64,000 nt of DNA from Lactobacillus sp. (GTDB lineage Bacteria > Bacillota > Bacilli > Lactobacillales > Lactobacillaceae): assembly GCF_014803895.1 (NCBI RefSeq), contig NZ_JAAVAU010000023.1, forward strand, positions 62,001-126,000, given 5' to 3'. Each line of letters opens with the position of its first letter. Positions within the stretch are counted from its first letter, which is position 1. The notes under the pieces were generated by a model. The model was not told the DNA's origin. It ran no database searches and worked only from the letters and a program-made list of their open reading frames with translations. Position numbers and translations under genes: made by a program. Shown in pieces: positions 47,099 through 55,925 of the stretch.

Positions 47099-48040
47099 AT
47101 GGGGTCTTATGCAAGTGAGGTAAAAAAGGAGCTAACTAGTTTGCCAGTGCATCCAGAGCATGCTAAGGCAGAGTTGGCTGCTTTTTTACGTATGAATGGT
47201 GTTTTAAGTTTACATAATAAACAGTTTAGTTTGGATATTACAACTGAAAATCCAGCAATTGCGCGGCGAATTTTTTCTCTAATTAAAACAGCTTATAATA
47301 TTGAACCATTACTAATTGTTTCTAAAAAGATGAAATTGAAGAAGAACTATCAGTATTTAGTGCGACTTCAAAAAGATATTTATGAAATTTTAGAAGACTT
47401 AAATGTATTTAATAAGGAAAAAGGATTTATAACAGGCATTCCAGAAAAAATTATGAATTCTCGTCAAAGAGCTATGTCATATTTACGTGGAGCTTTTCTA
47501 GCAGCTGGTAGTGTGAATAATCCTGAAACTAGCCGTTATCACCTAGAAATTTATTCACTTTATCAAAATCATAATGATGAATTAGCTGAGTTAATGAATA
47601 AATATTTTTATTTAAATGCTAAAAAAACCAAGCGGCGTAATGGATATATTGTTTATTTAAAAGAAGCTGAAAAAATTGGTGACTTTTTACATATTGTAGG
47701 AGCTGTTAATGCTATGCTTTCTTTTGAAGACTTGCGAATTATGCGTGATATGCGTAATTCAGTTAACCGCTTAGTAAATTGTGATACAGCAAATCTTAGA
47801 AAGACTGCGAATGCAGCTGCAAAGCAGGTTGAAGATATTCAGTTGATTAAGTCAAATGTAGGATTAGATGACTTACCAGAAAAGCTTTCGGTTTTGGCAC
47901 GTTTTCGATTAGAAAATCCAGAACTATCTTTAAAAGAAGTAGCGGCCAAAGTTCCTGATGGTCCATTGTCTAAATCAGGAGTAAATCATCGATTTCATAA
48001 GATACATGAGTTTGCTGAAAAGATTAGAAATAATGCATAA
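47099..48040 (+). CDS. whiA: WhiA, DNA-binding protein
   Basis: WhiA has a LAGLIDADG homing-endonuclease-like N-terminal fold without nuclease activity and a C-terminal helix-turn-helix; in Bacillus it influences division and chromosome segregation, in Streptomyces sporulation. The 313-residue protein shows SYASEVKKELTSL, YLRGAFLAAGSVNNPETSRYHLE and the HTH in RLENPELSLKEVAAKVPDGPLSKSGVNHRFHKI. The ATG starts directly after the yvcK stop, with CAGGAGG inside yvcK as ribosome site. Confidence 0.94.
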   Translation: MGSYASEVKKELTSLPVHPEHAKAELAAFLRMNGVLSLHNKQFSLDITTENPAIARRIFSLIKTAYNIEPLLIVSKKMKLKKNYQYLVRLQKDIYEILEDLNVFNKEKGFITGIPEKIMNSRQRAMSYLRGAFLAAGSVNNPETSRYHLEIYSLYQNHNDELAELMNKYFYLNAKKTKRRNGYIVYLKEAEKIGDFLHIVGAVNAMLSFEDLRIMRDMRNSVNRLVNCDTANLRKTANAAAKQVEDIQLIKSNVGLDDLPEKLSVLARFRLENPELSLKEVAAKVPDGPLSKSGVNHRFHKIHEFAEKIRNNA

Positions 48041-48077
48041 AAAAAGAGGTGTTGATATCACAACACCTCTTTTTTTA
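48039..48077. terminator. Bidirectional terminator between whiA and clpP
   Basis: AAAAAAGAGGTGTTG with CAACACCTCTTTTT lies between convergent genes. Confidence 0.9.
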
Positions 48078-48082
48078 TAAAA

Positions 48083-48667
48083 TTATTTTTGCTTGTTAAC
48101 TAAGATTTCATCAATTAGACCATAATCTTTGGCTTCTTGAGCAGTTAGGTAGTTATCACGCTCAGTATCTTTTTGAATCTTTTCAAGAGATTGACCAGTA
48201 GTTTCGTGTAAGATATTATTTAATTTCTTACGACTCTTTAAAATTTCTTTAGCAGCAATTTCAATTTCAGTTTGTTGACCTTGTGCACCACCCAAAGGTT
48301 GGTGAATCAACACAGTGGAGTTAGGAAGAGCAAAACGCTTACCCTTGGTACCACTAGTTAAAAGAATAGAAGCCATAGATGCTGCCATACCAATCGCAAT
48401 AGTAGAAACATCAGATTTAATGAAGTTCATAGTATCCATAATTGCTAAACCAGAGGTAATAACACCACCAGGTGAATTGATGTACAAGGAAATGTCTTTA
48501 GTATTATCTTGAGCATCTAAAAATAAAAGTTGAGCAATAATACTATTAGCCATTTGGTCATTAATTTCACCACTAAGCATAATAATACGGTCTTTTAATA
48601 GTCGAGAATAAATGTCGTATGCACGTTCACCACGTGCAGTTTGTTCAATAACTGTAGGTACGAGCAT
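48083..48667 (-). CDS. clpP: ATP-dependent Clp protease proteolytic subunit ClpP
   Basis: ClpP forms the peptidase chamber used by ClpX, ClpE, ClpC and ClpL-type ATPases. The 194-residue protein has the catalytic Ser in [14 protein letters not shown], His in [10 protein letters not shown], and the Asp in [19 protein letters not shown] precedes the ATG. The promoter at 48716-48744 is directly followed by a CIRCE operator, so HrcA control is expected rather than the CtsR control usual in Bacillus. It stands next to whiA as in other Firmicutes. Confidence 0.97.
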   Translation of the reverse strand: MLVPTVIEQTARGERAYDIYSRLLKDRIIMLSGEINDQMANSIIAQLLFLDAQDNTKDISLYINSPGGVITSGLAIMDTMNFIKSDVSTIAIGMAASMASILLTSGTKGKRFALPNSTVLIHQPLGGAQGQQTEIEIAAKEILKSRKKLNNILHETTGQSLEKIQKDTERDNYLTAQEAKDYGLIDEILVNKQK

Positions 48668-48689
48668 TAATCTTACCTCCTTATAAAAA

Positions 48690-48716
48690 TTAGCACTCTA
48701 TAATGCACAGTGCTAA
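48690..48716 (-). promoter_or_regulatory. CIRCE operator (HrcA site) of clpP
   Basis: TTAGCACTC, 9-base spacer, CAGTGCTAA: the CIRCE inverted repeat with one mismatch. It begins at the edge of the clpP -10 and extends downstream over the start of transcription. Confidence 0.85.
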
Positions 48717-48744
48717 TTAAAACACGTATTAATAAAACTGTCAA
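48716..48744 (-). promoter_or_regulatory. clpP promoter
   Basis: On the minus strand: perfect TTGACA (48739-48744), 17-base spacer, TTTAAT (48716-48721). Confidence 0.75.
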
Positions 48745-48854
48745 ACAAAGAAGCTCAAAAGACTTTAAAAAATTTTTTAATCAGTTAGAATAATACATAG
48801 ATGTTATCAAACACACAGTGAAAATATTATTTATTATTTAGAAGAAGGGTTATT

Positions 48855-50867
48855 TTGAAAAATAATAGAAACCAACACGCTAAAGTATTAGTATCATTTG
48901 TATCAGCTGCCGCTTTGGGATTTGTTTTAATTTCCAATCCTGTAAAGGCTGATGAAGTTTCATCTCAAAATCAAACTGTTAATACTACTCAAAGTTCTAG
49001 TACTGCAGTTTCTTCATCACAAGAAAATGATACTGCTAATCAACAAACTAAAGATAATCAAACTACTACTTCTACTAGCGCGAAAAGTACTGACAGTGCT
49101 ACTTCTGCAAGTACTGCTAAGACTGAAGCTACCACTTCATCTTCTTCATCATCTAGTAGCAATGTAGTTACTGACACTGATCCAGCCAATAAGGATGAAG
49201 ATAGTGACTTAGCCAGTGTTGATGAAGAGGATATTTATAGTAATAATTTAAAATCCGTTCAAACCGCGGTAGCTAAGCTAGATCAACAAAATAAGGCTGT
49301 TCAGGCTGCCCCAAAAAAAACTACTAATAATAACACGAAGACTACTACTTCAAAATCTAGTACTACAAAGTCTAAGACAAGTACTTCTACAACAGTTAAC
49401 AAAAACTTTGAACGTCATATAACTTTTAAAGCTGTAGTGAAGAGAGCTGGAAGTAAAGATTATAAAATTTATGCATCCATTGATAAAAATGGTAAGTTAG
49501 GCAAAAAAATTGGTAATGCAATTAACTATGCTAACAATCACTTAGAGTCAACTGAAATATACCAAGGTACTAAATATCGTTACTGGTTGCTTTATGTAGA
49601 TGGTGTGCGTACTGGCTGGGTAAATGAAAACTTTTTTGCACGCAATAAGATTGAAGTTCCTAAAGTTGTTAGTTTAGTGAAAAATGCTGATACTAGTTTT
49701 TATACTAGAAATGCAATTTCTTATGCGACTGATGAATATGGTGATGTTGTAGGTAATTGGGATGTAAATGTCTCCACTCAGAATGTAGATACAACTAATT
49801 CAGGTACTAAGAAAGTTACTTATACTGTAGGCAAGACAGCCAAGGCGACTGTGACTTTCAAAATTAGAAAGAGTAATAAAGAAGGAATTACTGAAGCTAA
49901 TGCGCCTATAATGCCTGGTACGAATAGCTTGACTAGTTGGAGTAAGCACTATGGTCATTCAGAAAACTATGTAGATTACACTACCTATGCGCCAGAAACT
50001 GATGTACATATCTATAACACCAACGGCTTAACTTTTAATACTAAATTCTATCAACCCCTTTACTTAAATCAAGAGCCGGAAACTGATACTCCACAAATTA
50101 ATGCAGTCGGTCATATTCCAGAAGGTATGGTGATGAGTGATGGGTGGCTTTACACAAGTTTACTTGCTCATAGTAATTCAACATCTGGTCATATTGTTGC
50201 ATATAATTTAAATGAATTAACAGATCCATATGCTAGTCAAAGTTTAGCTGATTTAACTACGAAGAGCTTTACTAGTTATGTTAAAAATATGAAAGTTAGC
50301 CCATACATTTATACTGGACACGGTCAAGGTATGGGAGCAAGTGATAAGTATATTTATGTTGTAGCAAATGAACACGGTCGGTATGATCCAGCTGATTCTG
50401 AAACTTTGGTTCAAATTAATAAAAGTGATTTAACGATTAATAAAATTTGGACTTTTAAAGCTTGGGTTGGAGATAGTAGTAATCCACGCTATTTCCATAA
50501 TGCAGTTATTGTAGATGATAATACTATGTATGCTTTGTATCATAATACTAAAAACAAGACATACGAATATTGGATGTTTAAGCGTACAGGATCTAATTGG
50601 TATCCAACCGAAATAGGTGCTACTGATGGTAATTTTGTAAGCGGAGATGCTCCAGTACAAGGTTTTGCATATGATTCTAAACATCAAAACTTCTATATTG
50701 CGTTTAATGATTTAATTGTTAAAGTAGGACGTGATGGTACCTACAAGACATCATATACTTTTAATACAGGACGTGAAATTGAGGGAATTTCTGTTTCTAA
50801 TAACCGCTTATATGTCAACTTAGCACAAAGACCTGAATTATTAGAAAGCAGTCCATTAACTGATTAA
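48855..50867 (+). CDS. Secreted Ser/Thr-rich protein with GW/SH3-like module and unassigned C-terminal domain (paralogue A)
   Basis: The 670-residue protein has a signal peptide likely cut after VKA (residue 32). A Ser/Thr/Gln/Asn-rich region follows (about 34-185), probably extended and possibly glycosylated. Residues about 187-268 form a GW/SH3-like module (AGSKDYKIYASID, YWLLYVDGVRTGWVNENFF; GW at 254-255). Residues about 270-338 look like an Ig-like domain. The last 315 residues are a beta-rich domain I cannot assign (PEGMVMSDGWLYTSLL, GHGQGMGAS, ATDGNFVSGDAPVQGFAY, REIEGISV), perhaps a propeller. No LPxTG is present; the GW module could bind teichoic acid. The start is TTG after GAAGGG. 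It is paralogous to 54270-55784. Confidence 0.8.
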   Translation: MKNNRNQHAKVLVSFVSAAALGFVLISNPVKADEVSSQNQTVNTTQSSSTAVSSSQENDTANQQTKDNQTTTSTSAKSTDSATSASTAKTEATTSSSSSSSSNVVTDTDPANKDEDSDLASVDEEDIYSNNLKSVQTAVAKLDQQNKAVQAAPKKTTNNNTKTTTSKSSTTKSKTSTSTTVNKNFERHITFKAVVKRAGSKDYKIYASIDKNGKLGKKIGNAINYANNHLESTEIYQGTKYRYWLLYVDGVRTGWVNENFFARNKIEVPKVVSLVKNADTSFYTRNAISYATDEYGDVVGNWDVNVSTQNVDTTNSGTKKVTYTVGKTAKATVTFKIRKSNKEGITEANAPIMPGTNSLTSWSKHYGHSENYVDYTTYAPETDVHIYNTNGLTFNTKFYQPLYLNQEPETDTPQINAVGHIPEGMVMSDGWLYTSLLAHSNSTSGHIVAYNLNELTDPYASQSLADLTTKSFTSYVKNMKVSPYIYTGHGQGMGASDKYIYVVANEHGRYDPADSETLVQINKSDLTINKIWTFKAWVGDSSNPRYFHNAVIVDDNTMYALYHNTKNKTYEYWMFKRTGSNWYPTEIGATDGNFVSGDAPVQGFAYDSKHQNFYIAFNDLIVKVGRDGTYKTSYTFNTGREIEGISVSNNRLYVNLAQRPELLESSPLTD

Positions 50868-50891
50868 TTTAGAAATATATAAGATATAATT

Positions 50892-50926
50892 AAAAGGGAA
50901 AAGATTTCTATATCTTTTCCCTTTTG
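50892..50926 (+). terminator. Terminator after paralogue A
   Basis: AAAAGGGAAAAGAT, short loop, ATCTTTTCCCTTTT, then a weak tail. Confidence 0.85.
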
Positions 50927-50997
50927 TGATTAAAAAATAATACTAGAAAATTTGTTAATATATTAAAAGTTAGCAAGTTATGATGCATGAGGTAATA

Positions 50998-51408
50998 ATG
51001 AATAGAAGAAATTTGGGACAGCTTGTAAAACAAGAAGCTTTTATTCAATTAATCAAGTATGGATTGATTGGTATTTTGGGGTTGGTAGTTGATTTTGGCA
51101 TATTCACATTTTTAAGTGTTTTTTTACATTGGAATGCAGAATTAGCTAATTTTATTTCTTCCACCTGTGGGTTAATTAATAACTTTTTTTGGAATAGTTA
51201 TGCGAATTTTAAAGTTCATGATCATTTATTAAAAAGATTTATAGAGTACTACCTAATTGGACAGATTACTACATTGTTTACAACTGTCTGCTTATTTATT
51301 TTTGTTAATCAATTACATCAAAATCAGATTATTGTTAAAGTTGTAGCTACGCTGATAGCTACATTAATTCAATTTGTGGTGAATAAAGTTATTACTTTTA
51401 AAAAATAG
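50998..51408 (+). CDS. GtrA-like polyprenyl-phosphate-sugar flippase
   Basis: GtrA-family proteins move a sugar attached to undecaprenyl phosphate across the membrane. The 136-residue protein has four membrane segments and the family motifs FIQLIKYGLIGILGLVVDF, SSTCGLINNFFWNSYANF and the closing FVVNKVITFKK. The ATG at 50998 follows GAGGT closely; two upstream in-frame ATGs (50980, 50983) lack a ribosome site. It is the first gene of a three-gene set with 51414-53312 and 53317-54252, matching the flippase, GT-C and GT2 parts of GtrABC or YngA/YfhO/CsbB. Confidence 0.87.
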   Translation: MNRRNLGQLVKQEAFIQLIKYGLIGILGLVVDFGIFTFLSVFLHWNAELANFISSTCGLINNFFWNSYANFKVHDHLLKRFIEYYLIGQITTLFTTVCLFIFVNQLHQNQIIVKVVATLIATLIQFVVNKVITFKK

Positions 51409-51413
51409 TACTA

Positions 51414-53312
51414 ATGAAGATTATAAAAAATAAATTTAAGTCACAGTTTGAAAAATTTTTTATTAAATTTTGGCCTTATTTAGTTCTTTTATTAATGACA
51501 TATGTGATGATTCAAGGTCAATTGGGACATCATGGATTTGTAATGAGTATAGATACCTGGTTTCATTATGACCGCTTCTATGATATTAGTCAGCAGATAA
51601 GAAATCATTCATTTAATTATTTTCAAATGAACTATAGTTTTAGCCAAAGTGGACGGATTATTAATGCATTCTATGGTCCTTTATTTGCTTATTTTATGGG
51701 ATTATTGGTTTTAATAACAGGAACTTGGTATAGTTTTCAAATCACTACCTACTTTATCATTTCCCTATTGGGTGGAATTGGGATGTATAGGTTAGCTAAA
51801 AAGGTTAATATTTCACAAATTTGGAGTGTCTTTTTAGCTGCCATTTATATTAATATCAGTCCTATTCAGGGATGGCTAGATCATAGTAACTTTGCTGGAT
51901 GGGGTGCAGCGTTGGCACCATTTGCTTTTATTGAAGCAGTTAATATGGTTCAAGATCCTAAAAAGCCGATCCGTTGGATCAAGTTAATGTTAATTATGGC
52001 TATAATTGCTCAAACGCATGTGCTAACAACTGTAATTATTGTTCTTGCTTTAGTTCCTTTTGCAATTGTAGGATTCATTAGAACTAAATTTAAGAAGCAA
52101 ATGATTTTTGATTTGCTCAAAGCTATTGCTGGTTGTCTATGTCTTACTGCTAATGTTTGGGGAGCACTTTTAACTATTTCATCAACTAATAAAATTGCGC
52201 CCATTAGGCAGCACAATTTAGCTTCTAATGCTATTAGTGTAAGTAATATAGAAACTATTCGTGATTCTGTGTTAATGTTAGTAGTGATAGTATTTATAGC
52301 TCAGATTATTTATGTGTTATTTACTTTAAAAAAATCTATACTTAATGATATTGTTACATTGGTAGGGGCATGTTTTTTATTAATTAGCAGTGATTTTTTA
52401 CCATGGTCTATGATACAGGGCCAATTACCATTCTTACGTAACTATTTACAGTTTCCTTATCGTTTTACCGTAGTTGCATATTGTCTTTTATTGTTGGGAG
52501 TAGGAATATCTTTAAGAAAAGTTACGCTTCAAACTAACAAAGTTGCTTTTTATGCAGGTGTAATTGTTTTAGGATTGGTATTAGCTCAAAACTTAACATC
52601 TGCTTATACTAGGTTGTTTGAAATTTCAAGTAATAATTATATGCCTATTTATAAAATTACTAATAAAAAATACTATACAGCAATTAGTGATGAAGAACGT
52701 AAAAACTATTATCAATATATTAAAGGGATTGGAAAAACATATCATATCCAAGGAATGAAACCTTCTAATGTGGGTTATCATTACATGCGTACGTTTACAA
52801 CTGATAATACCTTTTACCGTAATTCAAATGATTTTTATTCCTTAAAAAAGGCAATAAGAAAAAGAGCGTATAAAGGAAATTTGTTTAATTTAATTATTAA
52901 AGTAAATCCTGATTATTTACCAGTTTCTAAAGCTCACGTAGATTATAGTAAGGTTAATTATGCTTTTGAGAAACAAATTATTGATAAGAATGAACAATTT
53001 AATAAAAAAGTTTTATCAAATGGTAGTTTACAAATTAGTTGGAAGGCAAAAGATAGTAAAAATTTACGGCTGCCGATTGTTATGTACAAAGAGTCTCAGC
53101 TTGTTTTAAATGGAAAAATAACAAAACCAGTTAAGTATAGTATAATTTGCGCTCCAACTGTTAATCAAAAAGTCGGTAATAATGTCGCAATTTTAAGTTT
53201 TAAGTGGCCAGTAAATTTTAAAGTATTATTTGGGTTGACTATAATAAGTTGGCTAATACTAATTATTTACTGGGTTCGAAAATTAGTTTTTAAAGTTAAG
53301 AATAAGAAGTAA
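51414..53312 (+). CDS. Multi-pass GT-C-like membrane glycosyltransferase (YfhO-type role)
   Basis: The 632-residue protein has about eleven membrane segments between residues 20 and 400, a large extracytoplasmic part (about 400-600), and a last membrane segment near 605-625. After the first segment comes a loop with acidic residues (MSIDTWFHYDRFYD, D47, D53, D57), the place where GT-C enzymes carry the catalytic Asp. This architecture and the neighbours suggest it takes a sugar from undecaprenyl phosphate outside the cell and attaches it to an envelope polymer or protein. The acceptor is unknown. The start lies 6 bases after the flippase gene; no strong ribosome site, so coupling is likely. 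Confidence 0.75.
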   Translation: MKIIKNKFKSQFEKFFIKFWPYLVLLLMTYVMIQGQLGHHGFVMSIDTWFHYDRFYDISQQIRNHSFNYFQMNYSFSQSGRIINAFYGPLFAYFMGLLVLITGTWYSFQITTYFIISLLGGIGMYRLAKKVNISQIWSVFLAAIYINISPIQGWLDHSNFAGWGAALAPFAFIEAVNMVQDPKKPIRWIKLMLIMAIIAQTHVLTTVIIVLALVPFAIVGFIRTKFKKQMIFDLLKAIAGCLCLTANVWGALLTISSTNKIAPIRQHNLASNAISVSNIETIRDSVLMLVVIVFIAQIIYVLFTLKKSILNDIVTLVGACFLLISSDFLPWSMIQGQLPFLRNYLQFPYRFTVVAYCLLLLGVGISLRKVTLQTNKVAFYAGVIVLGLVLAQNLTSAYTRLFEISSNNYMPIYKITNKKYYTAISDEERKNYYQYIKGIGKTYHIQGMKPSNVGYHYMRTFTTDNTFYRNSNDFYSLKKAIRKRAYKGNLFNLIIKVNPDYLPVSKAHVDYSKVNYAFEKQIIDKNEQFNKKVLSNGSLQISWKAKDSKNLRLPIVMYKESQLVLNGKITKPVKYSIICAPTVNQKVGNNVAILSFKWPVNFKVLFGLTIISWLILIIYWVRKLVFKVKNKK

Positions 53313-53316
53313 TATT

Positions 53317-54252
53317 ATGAAAAAATTATCAATTGTTGTCCCTTGTTATAATGAGGAAGAGTCAATACCATTGTTTTATGATGCTGTCCAAAAAGTAGTA
53401 CTTCAACAAATGAAGGAAGTGTTTGTTGAGTACTGCTTTATTAATGATGGTTCGACAGATAAAACATTAGAAGAATTACGCACTCTATATAAAAAGAATC
53501 CAGAACATGTTCACTATTTATCATTTTCTAGAAATTTTGGGAAAGAAGCTGCATTATACGCAGGCTTAGAAGCTGTTGATGGTGATTATGTGGTTGTAAT
53601 GGATGTTGACTTACAAGATCCACCAGAGTTTTTACCAGAGATGTATAAAATATTACAAACAGGAGAATATGATTGTGTAGGTACGAGACGTGTGGATCGT
53701 ACTGGTGAAGCAAAGTTTAAGTCGTTTTTGAGTGATAATTTTTATAAATTTATCAATAAAATATCTAAAACACAGATTGTTCCAGGTGCACGAGATTATC
53801 GAATGATGACTCGTCAAATGGTCGATGCAGTTTTATCTTTACAAGAATATAATCGATTCTCTAAAGGAATTTTTAGTTGGGTCGGATTTAAAACAAAATA
53901 TCTTGAGTATCATAATCGTGAGCGAGTTGCTGGTGAAAGTGACTGGAATACATGGCAATTATTTAAGTATGCCTTTGATGGAATTTCTGACTTTTCGGAA
54001 GCACCTTTGAATTTAGCTGTATGGTTGGGGCTAATTTCATTTATCATCGCTATTATTGGATTAGTCACAGTGATTGTACGTCATTTTATTTATCCATATT
54101 CGTCTGTTTTTGGTTGGGCTTCAATAGTATCTATTATTTTATTAATTGGAGGAGTACAATTATTATGTTTGGGTATTATCGGACGATATGTTGGGAAGAT
54201 TTTTTTACAGGTTAAAAAACGTCCAATTTACCTAATAAAAGAAAAAAGATAG
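53317..54252 (+). CDS. GT2 polyprenyl-phosphate glycosyltransferase (CsbB/GtrB family)
   Basis: This enzyme makes the lipid-linked sugar donor in the cytoplasm. The 311-residue protein has an N-terminal GT-A domain with SIVVPCYNEEESIPLFYDA, INDGSTDKT and the DxD region VVMDVDLQDPPEFLPEM, then RFSKGIFSWVGFKT and two C-terminal membrane segments (about 230-255 and 268-290), the layout of CsbB/GtrB. The sugar cannot be read from sequence; GlcNAc (CsbB) and glucose (GtrB) are precedents. It is the third gene of the set and lies just before paralogue B. Confidence 0.9.
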   Translation: MKKLSIVVPCYNEEESIPLFYDAVQKVVLQQMKEVFVEYCFINDGSTDKTLEELRTLYKKNPEHVHYLSFSRNFGKEAALYAGLEAVDGDYVVVMDVDLQDPPEFLPEMYKILQTGEYDCVGTRRVDRTGEAKFKSFLSDNFYKFINKISKTQIVPGARDYRMMTRQMVDAVLSLQEYNRFSKGIFSWVGFKTKYLEYHNRERVAGESDWNTWQLFKYAFDGISDFSEAPLNLAVWLGLISFIIAIIGLVTVIVRHFIYPYSSVFGWASIVSIILLIGGVQLLCLGIIGRYVGKIFLQVKKRPIYLIKEKR

Positions 54253-54269
54253 GTTTTTTGGGAGGAAAA

Positions 54270-55784
54270 ATGAAAAAATCACTCAAAGTTACTTTAGCTG
54301 CAAGCGCATTATTTGCGAGTGGAGCTATTTTTACTGAAGCAAATGCTAATCATGTAGATGCTAAAACTTACTCAAAGGCAGTTACTAAGATTGCTGGGAG
54401 CAAGGACTATTCAATTTATCGTACTGTATCAAGTAAAGGCCCGTCTGGTAAATTTACTTCAACTAAATATTTTAAGTATGGACAAATTCAGTCTAAAAAT
54501 TATGTTTCAACAAAAAAAGGAACTTACTGGGATATTTATGTTGACGGACGTCATATTGGTTGGGTAAATCAAAATTTCTTTGCAAGAAATAAGATTTCTG
54601 TAGCTAATGATGTATCATTAGTAAATAATGCAGACTACAATTTTAATCCTAAAGATGCTATTAACTATGTCACTGATAGTCAAGGAACAGCTGTTGATCC
54701 AAGTAAGGTCAGCGTAAATTATAAATCTATTAGTTCAACCAAGGCTGGTGTTACTAAAGTTAGTTATACTTATAAAAAAGCCAAGGCTTGGGTGAATGTT
54801 ACCGTTAGAGATAACAAAGAAGAAGGGGATAATTCAGCTACTTTGACTCCACAAAAAGGTTTTAAAGCTGTAAGCGCTTGGAAGGGAAGTTCTAAAGGAT
54901 CCTCAAGTAATTGGAACGCTGCCCACCACTATGCATCAGAAACGCGTACTAACACTATTAAAGGAACTAATGGCTTAACTTTAAAGACACGTTTATTCCA
55001 ACCTCGTTTTGTTAGTTTAGGATATAATCAAGCAGCTGATGTAATGGGACAAGTGGGAGTAATTCCTGAAGGTATTACTGTAAATAATAATATTTTTGTC
55101 TCTTCAATGTATTCAAATAGTAATGATGATCATGGTCATTTAGTTTCTTATAATTTGAATCATGTTAAAAGTGCGATTGCAGCACAAAATCTAACCAGTA
55201 TGAATTGGAGCACCTTTAAATCTTATGCTCAAAATATTAAAGTGAGCCCATATATTAAATTGGGACATGGTCAATCTTTAGGTTCAAGTAAGAATTACAT
55301 TTATGTAATGGCTAATAATAAGTATTCAAATGGTCCTCAATCTGAAGAAATTTTACAAATCAGAAAGAGCGATATGAAGATTAATAAAATTTGGACATTT
55401 AGGATTGCAGATAATCGTTATATTCATAATGCTACATTTGTAGGTGATAATACTATGTATGCTTTATTTCATAATGGTGGAAATGGCTACTATGAATACT
55501 GGAAATTAACGAGAAATGGTGATGAATGGAATGCAGAAGAAGTCGGTGCTACTGATGGAAATTTTGTTTCAAATGGTTCACCAGTTCAAGGTTTTGCATA
55601 TGGTAATGGTAATTTTTATATTGGCTTTAATGATAATATTTTCAAAGTAGCTGAAAATGGTAAGGCTAAGAGTCATTATCAATTTAATACTCGTCGTGAA
55701 ATTGAAGGTATGTCAGTAAATGGTTCAAACCTATATGTAGAGTTTGCTCAACGCTCAGAATTAACTGTAGGTAAAGCAAATTAA
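54270..55784 (+). CDS. Secreted protein with GW/SH3-like module and unassigned C-terminal domain (paralogue B)
   Basis: The 504-residue protein begins MKKSLKVTLAASALFASGAI, a signal peptide cut near residue 27 (ANA) or 31 (VDA). A GW/SH3-like module follows directly (about 33-112: IAGSKDYSIYRTV, DIYVDGRHIGWVNQNFFARN; GW at 97-98), then an Ig-like stretch (112-180), then the same 315-residue C-terminal domain as paralogue A (GHGQSLGSS, ATDGNFVSNGSPVQGFAY, REIEGMSV). It lacks the Ser/Thr-rich region. The ATG at 54270 follows GGGAGGA; an in-frame TTG at 54258 is rejected. It is 17 bases after the GT2 gene and probably in the same transcript. Confidence 0.82.
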   Translation: MKKSLKVTLAASALFASGAIFTEANANHVDAKTYSKAVTKIAGSKDYSIYRTVSSKGPSGKFTSTKYFKYGQIQSKNYVSTKKGTYWDIYVDGRHIGWVNQNFFARNKISVANDVSLVNNADYNFNPKDAINYVTDSQGTAVDPSKVSVNYKSISSTKAGVTKVSYTYKKAKAWVNVTVRDNKEEGDNSATLTPQKGFKAVSAWKGSSKGSSSNWNAAHHYASETRTNTIKGTNGLTLKTRLFQPRFVSLGYNQAADVMGQVGVIPEGITVNNNIFVSSMYSNSNDDHGHLVSYNLNHVKSAIAAQNLTSMNWSTFKSYAQNIKVSPYIKLGHGQSLGSSKNYIYVMANNKYSNGPQSEEILQIRKSDMKINKIWTFRIADNRYIHNATFVGDNTMYALFHNGGNGYYEYWKLTRNGDEWNAEEVGATDGNFVSNGSPVQGFAYGNGNFYIGFNDNIFKVAENGKAKSHYQFNTRREIEGMSVNGSNLYVEFAQRSELTVGKAN

Positions 55785-55793
55785 CTAAAATAA

Positions 55794-55829
55794 ATAAAAC
55801 TCCAAGATTTTGATCTTGGAGTTTTATTT
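55794..55829 (+). terminator. Terminator after paralogue B
   Basis: ATAAAACTCCAAGAT, loop TTTG, ATCTTGGAGTTTTAT: a 15-base-pair stem with a T-rich arm. Confidence 0.9.
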
Positions 55830-55925
55830 ATAATATTAAGGTTTTATTTCAGCTGTTTACAAAAGCTTTATTCTTCAATATTGTTATTATATCAAAAAGT
55901 AATTTATATATTTATTGAGGGAAAT

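Noticed and set aside
48952..49167. Leu-rich 71-residue open frame on the plus strand
   Set aside because: It lies in another frame of the Ser/Thr-rich region of paralogue A; TCT/ACT repeats read as Leu/Thr when shifted. No ribosome site.
54870..54885. GTAAGCGCTTGG, a cre-like palindrome
   Set aside because: It lies well inside the coding sequence of paralogue B with no promoter nearby, and such short palindromes occur by chance.
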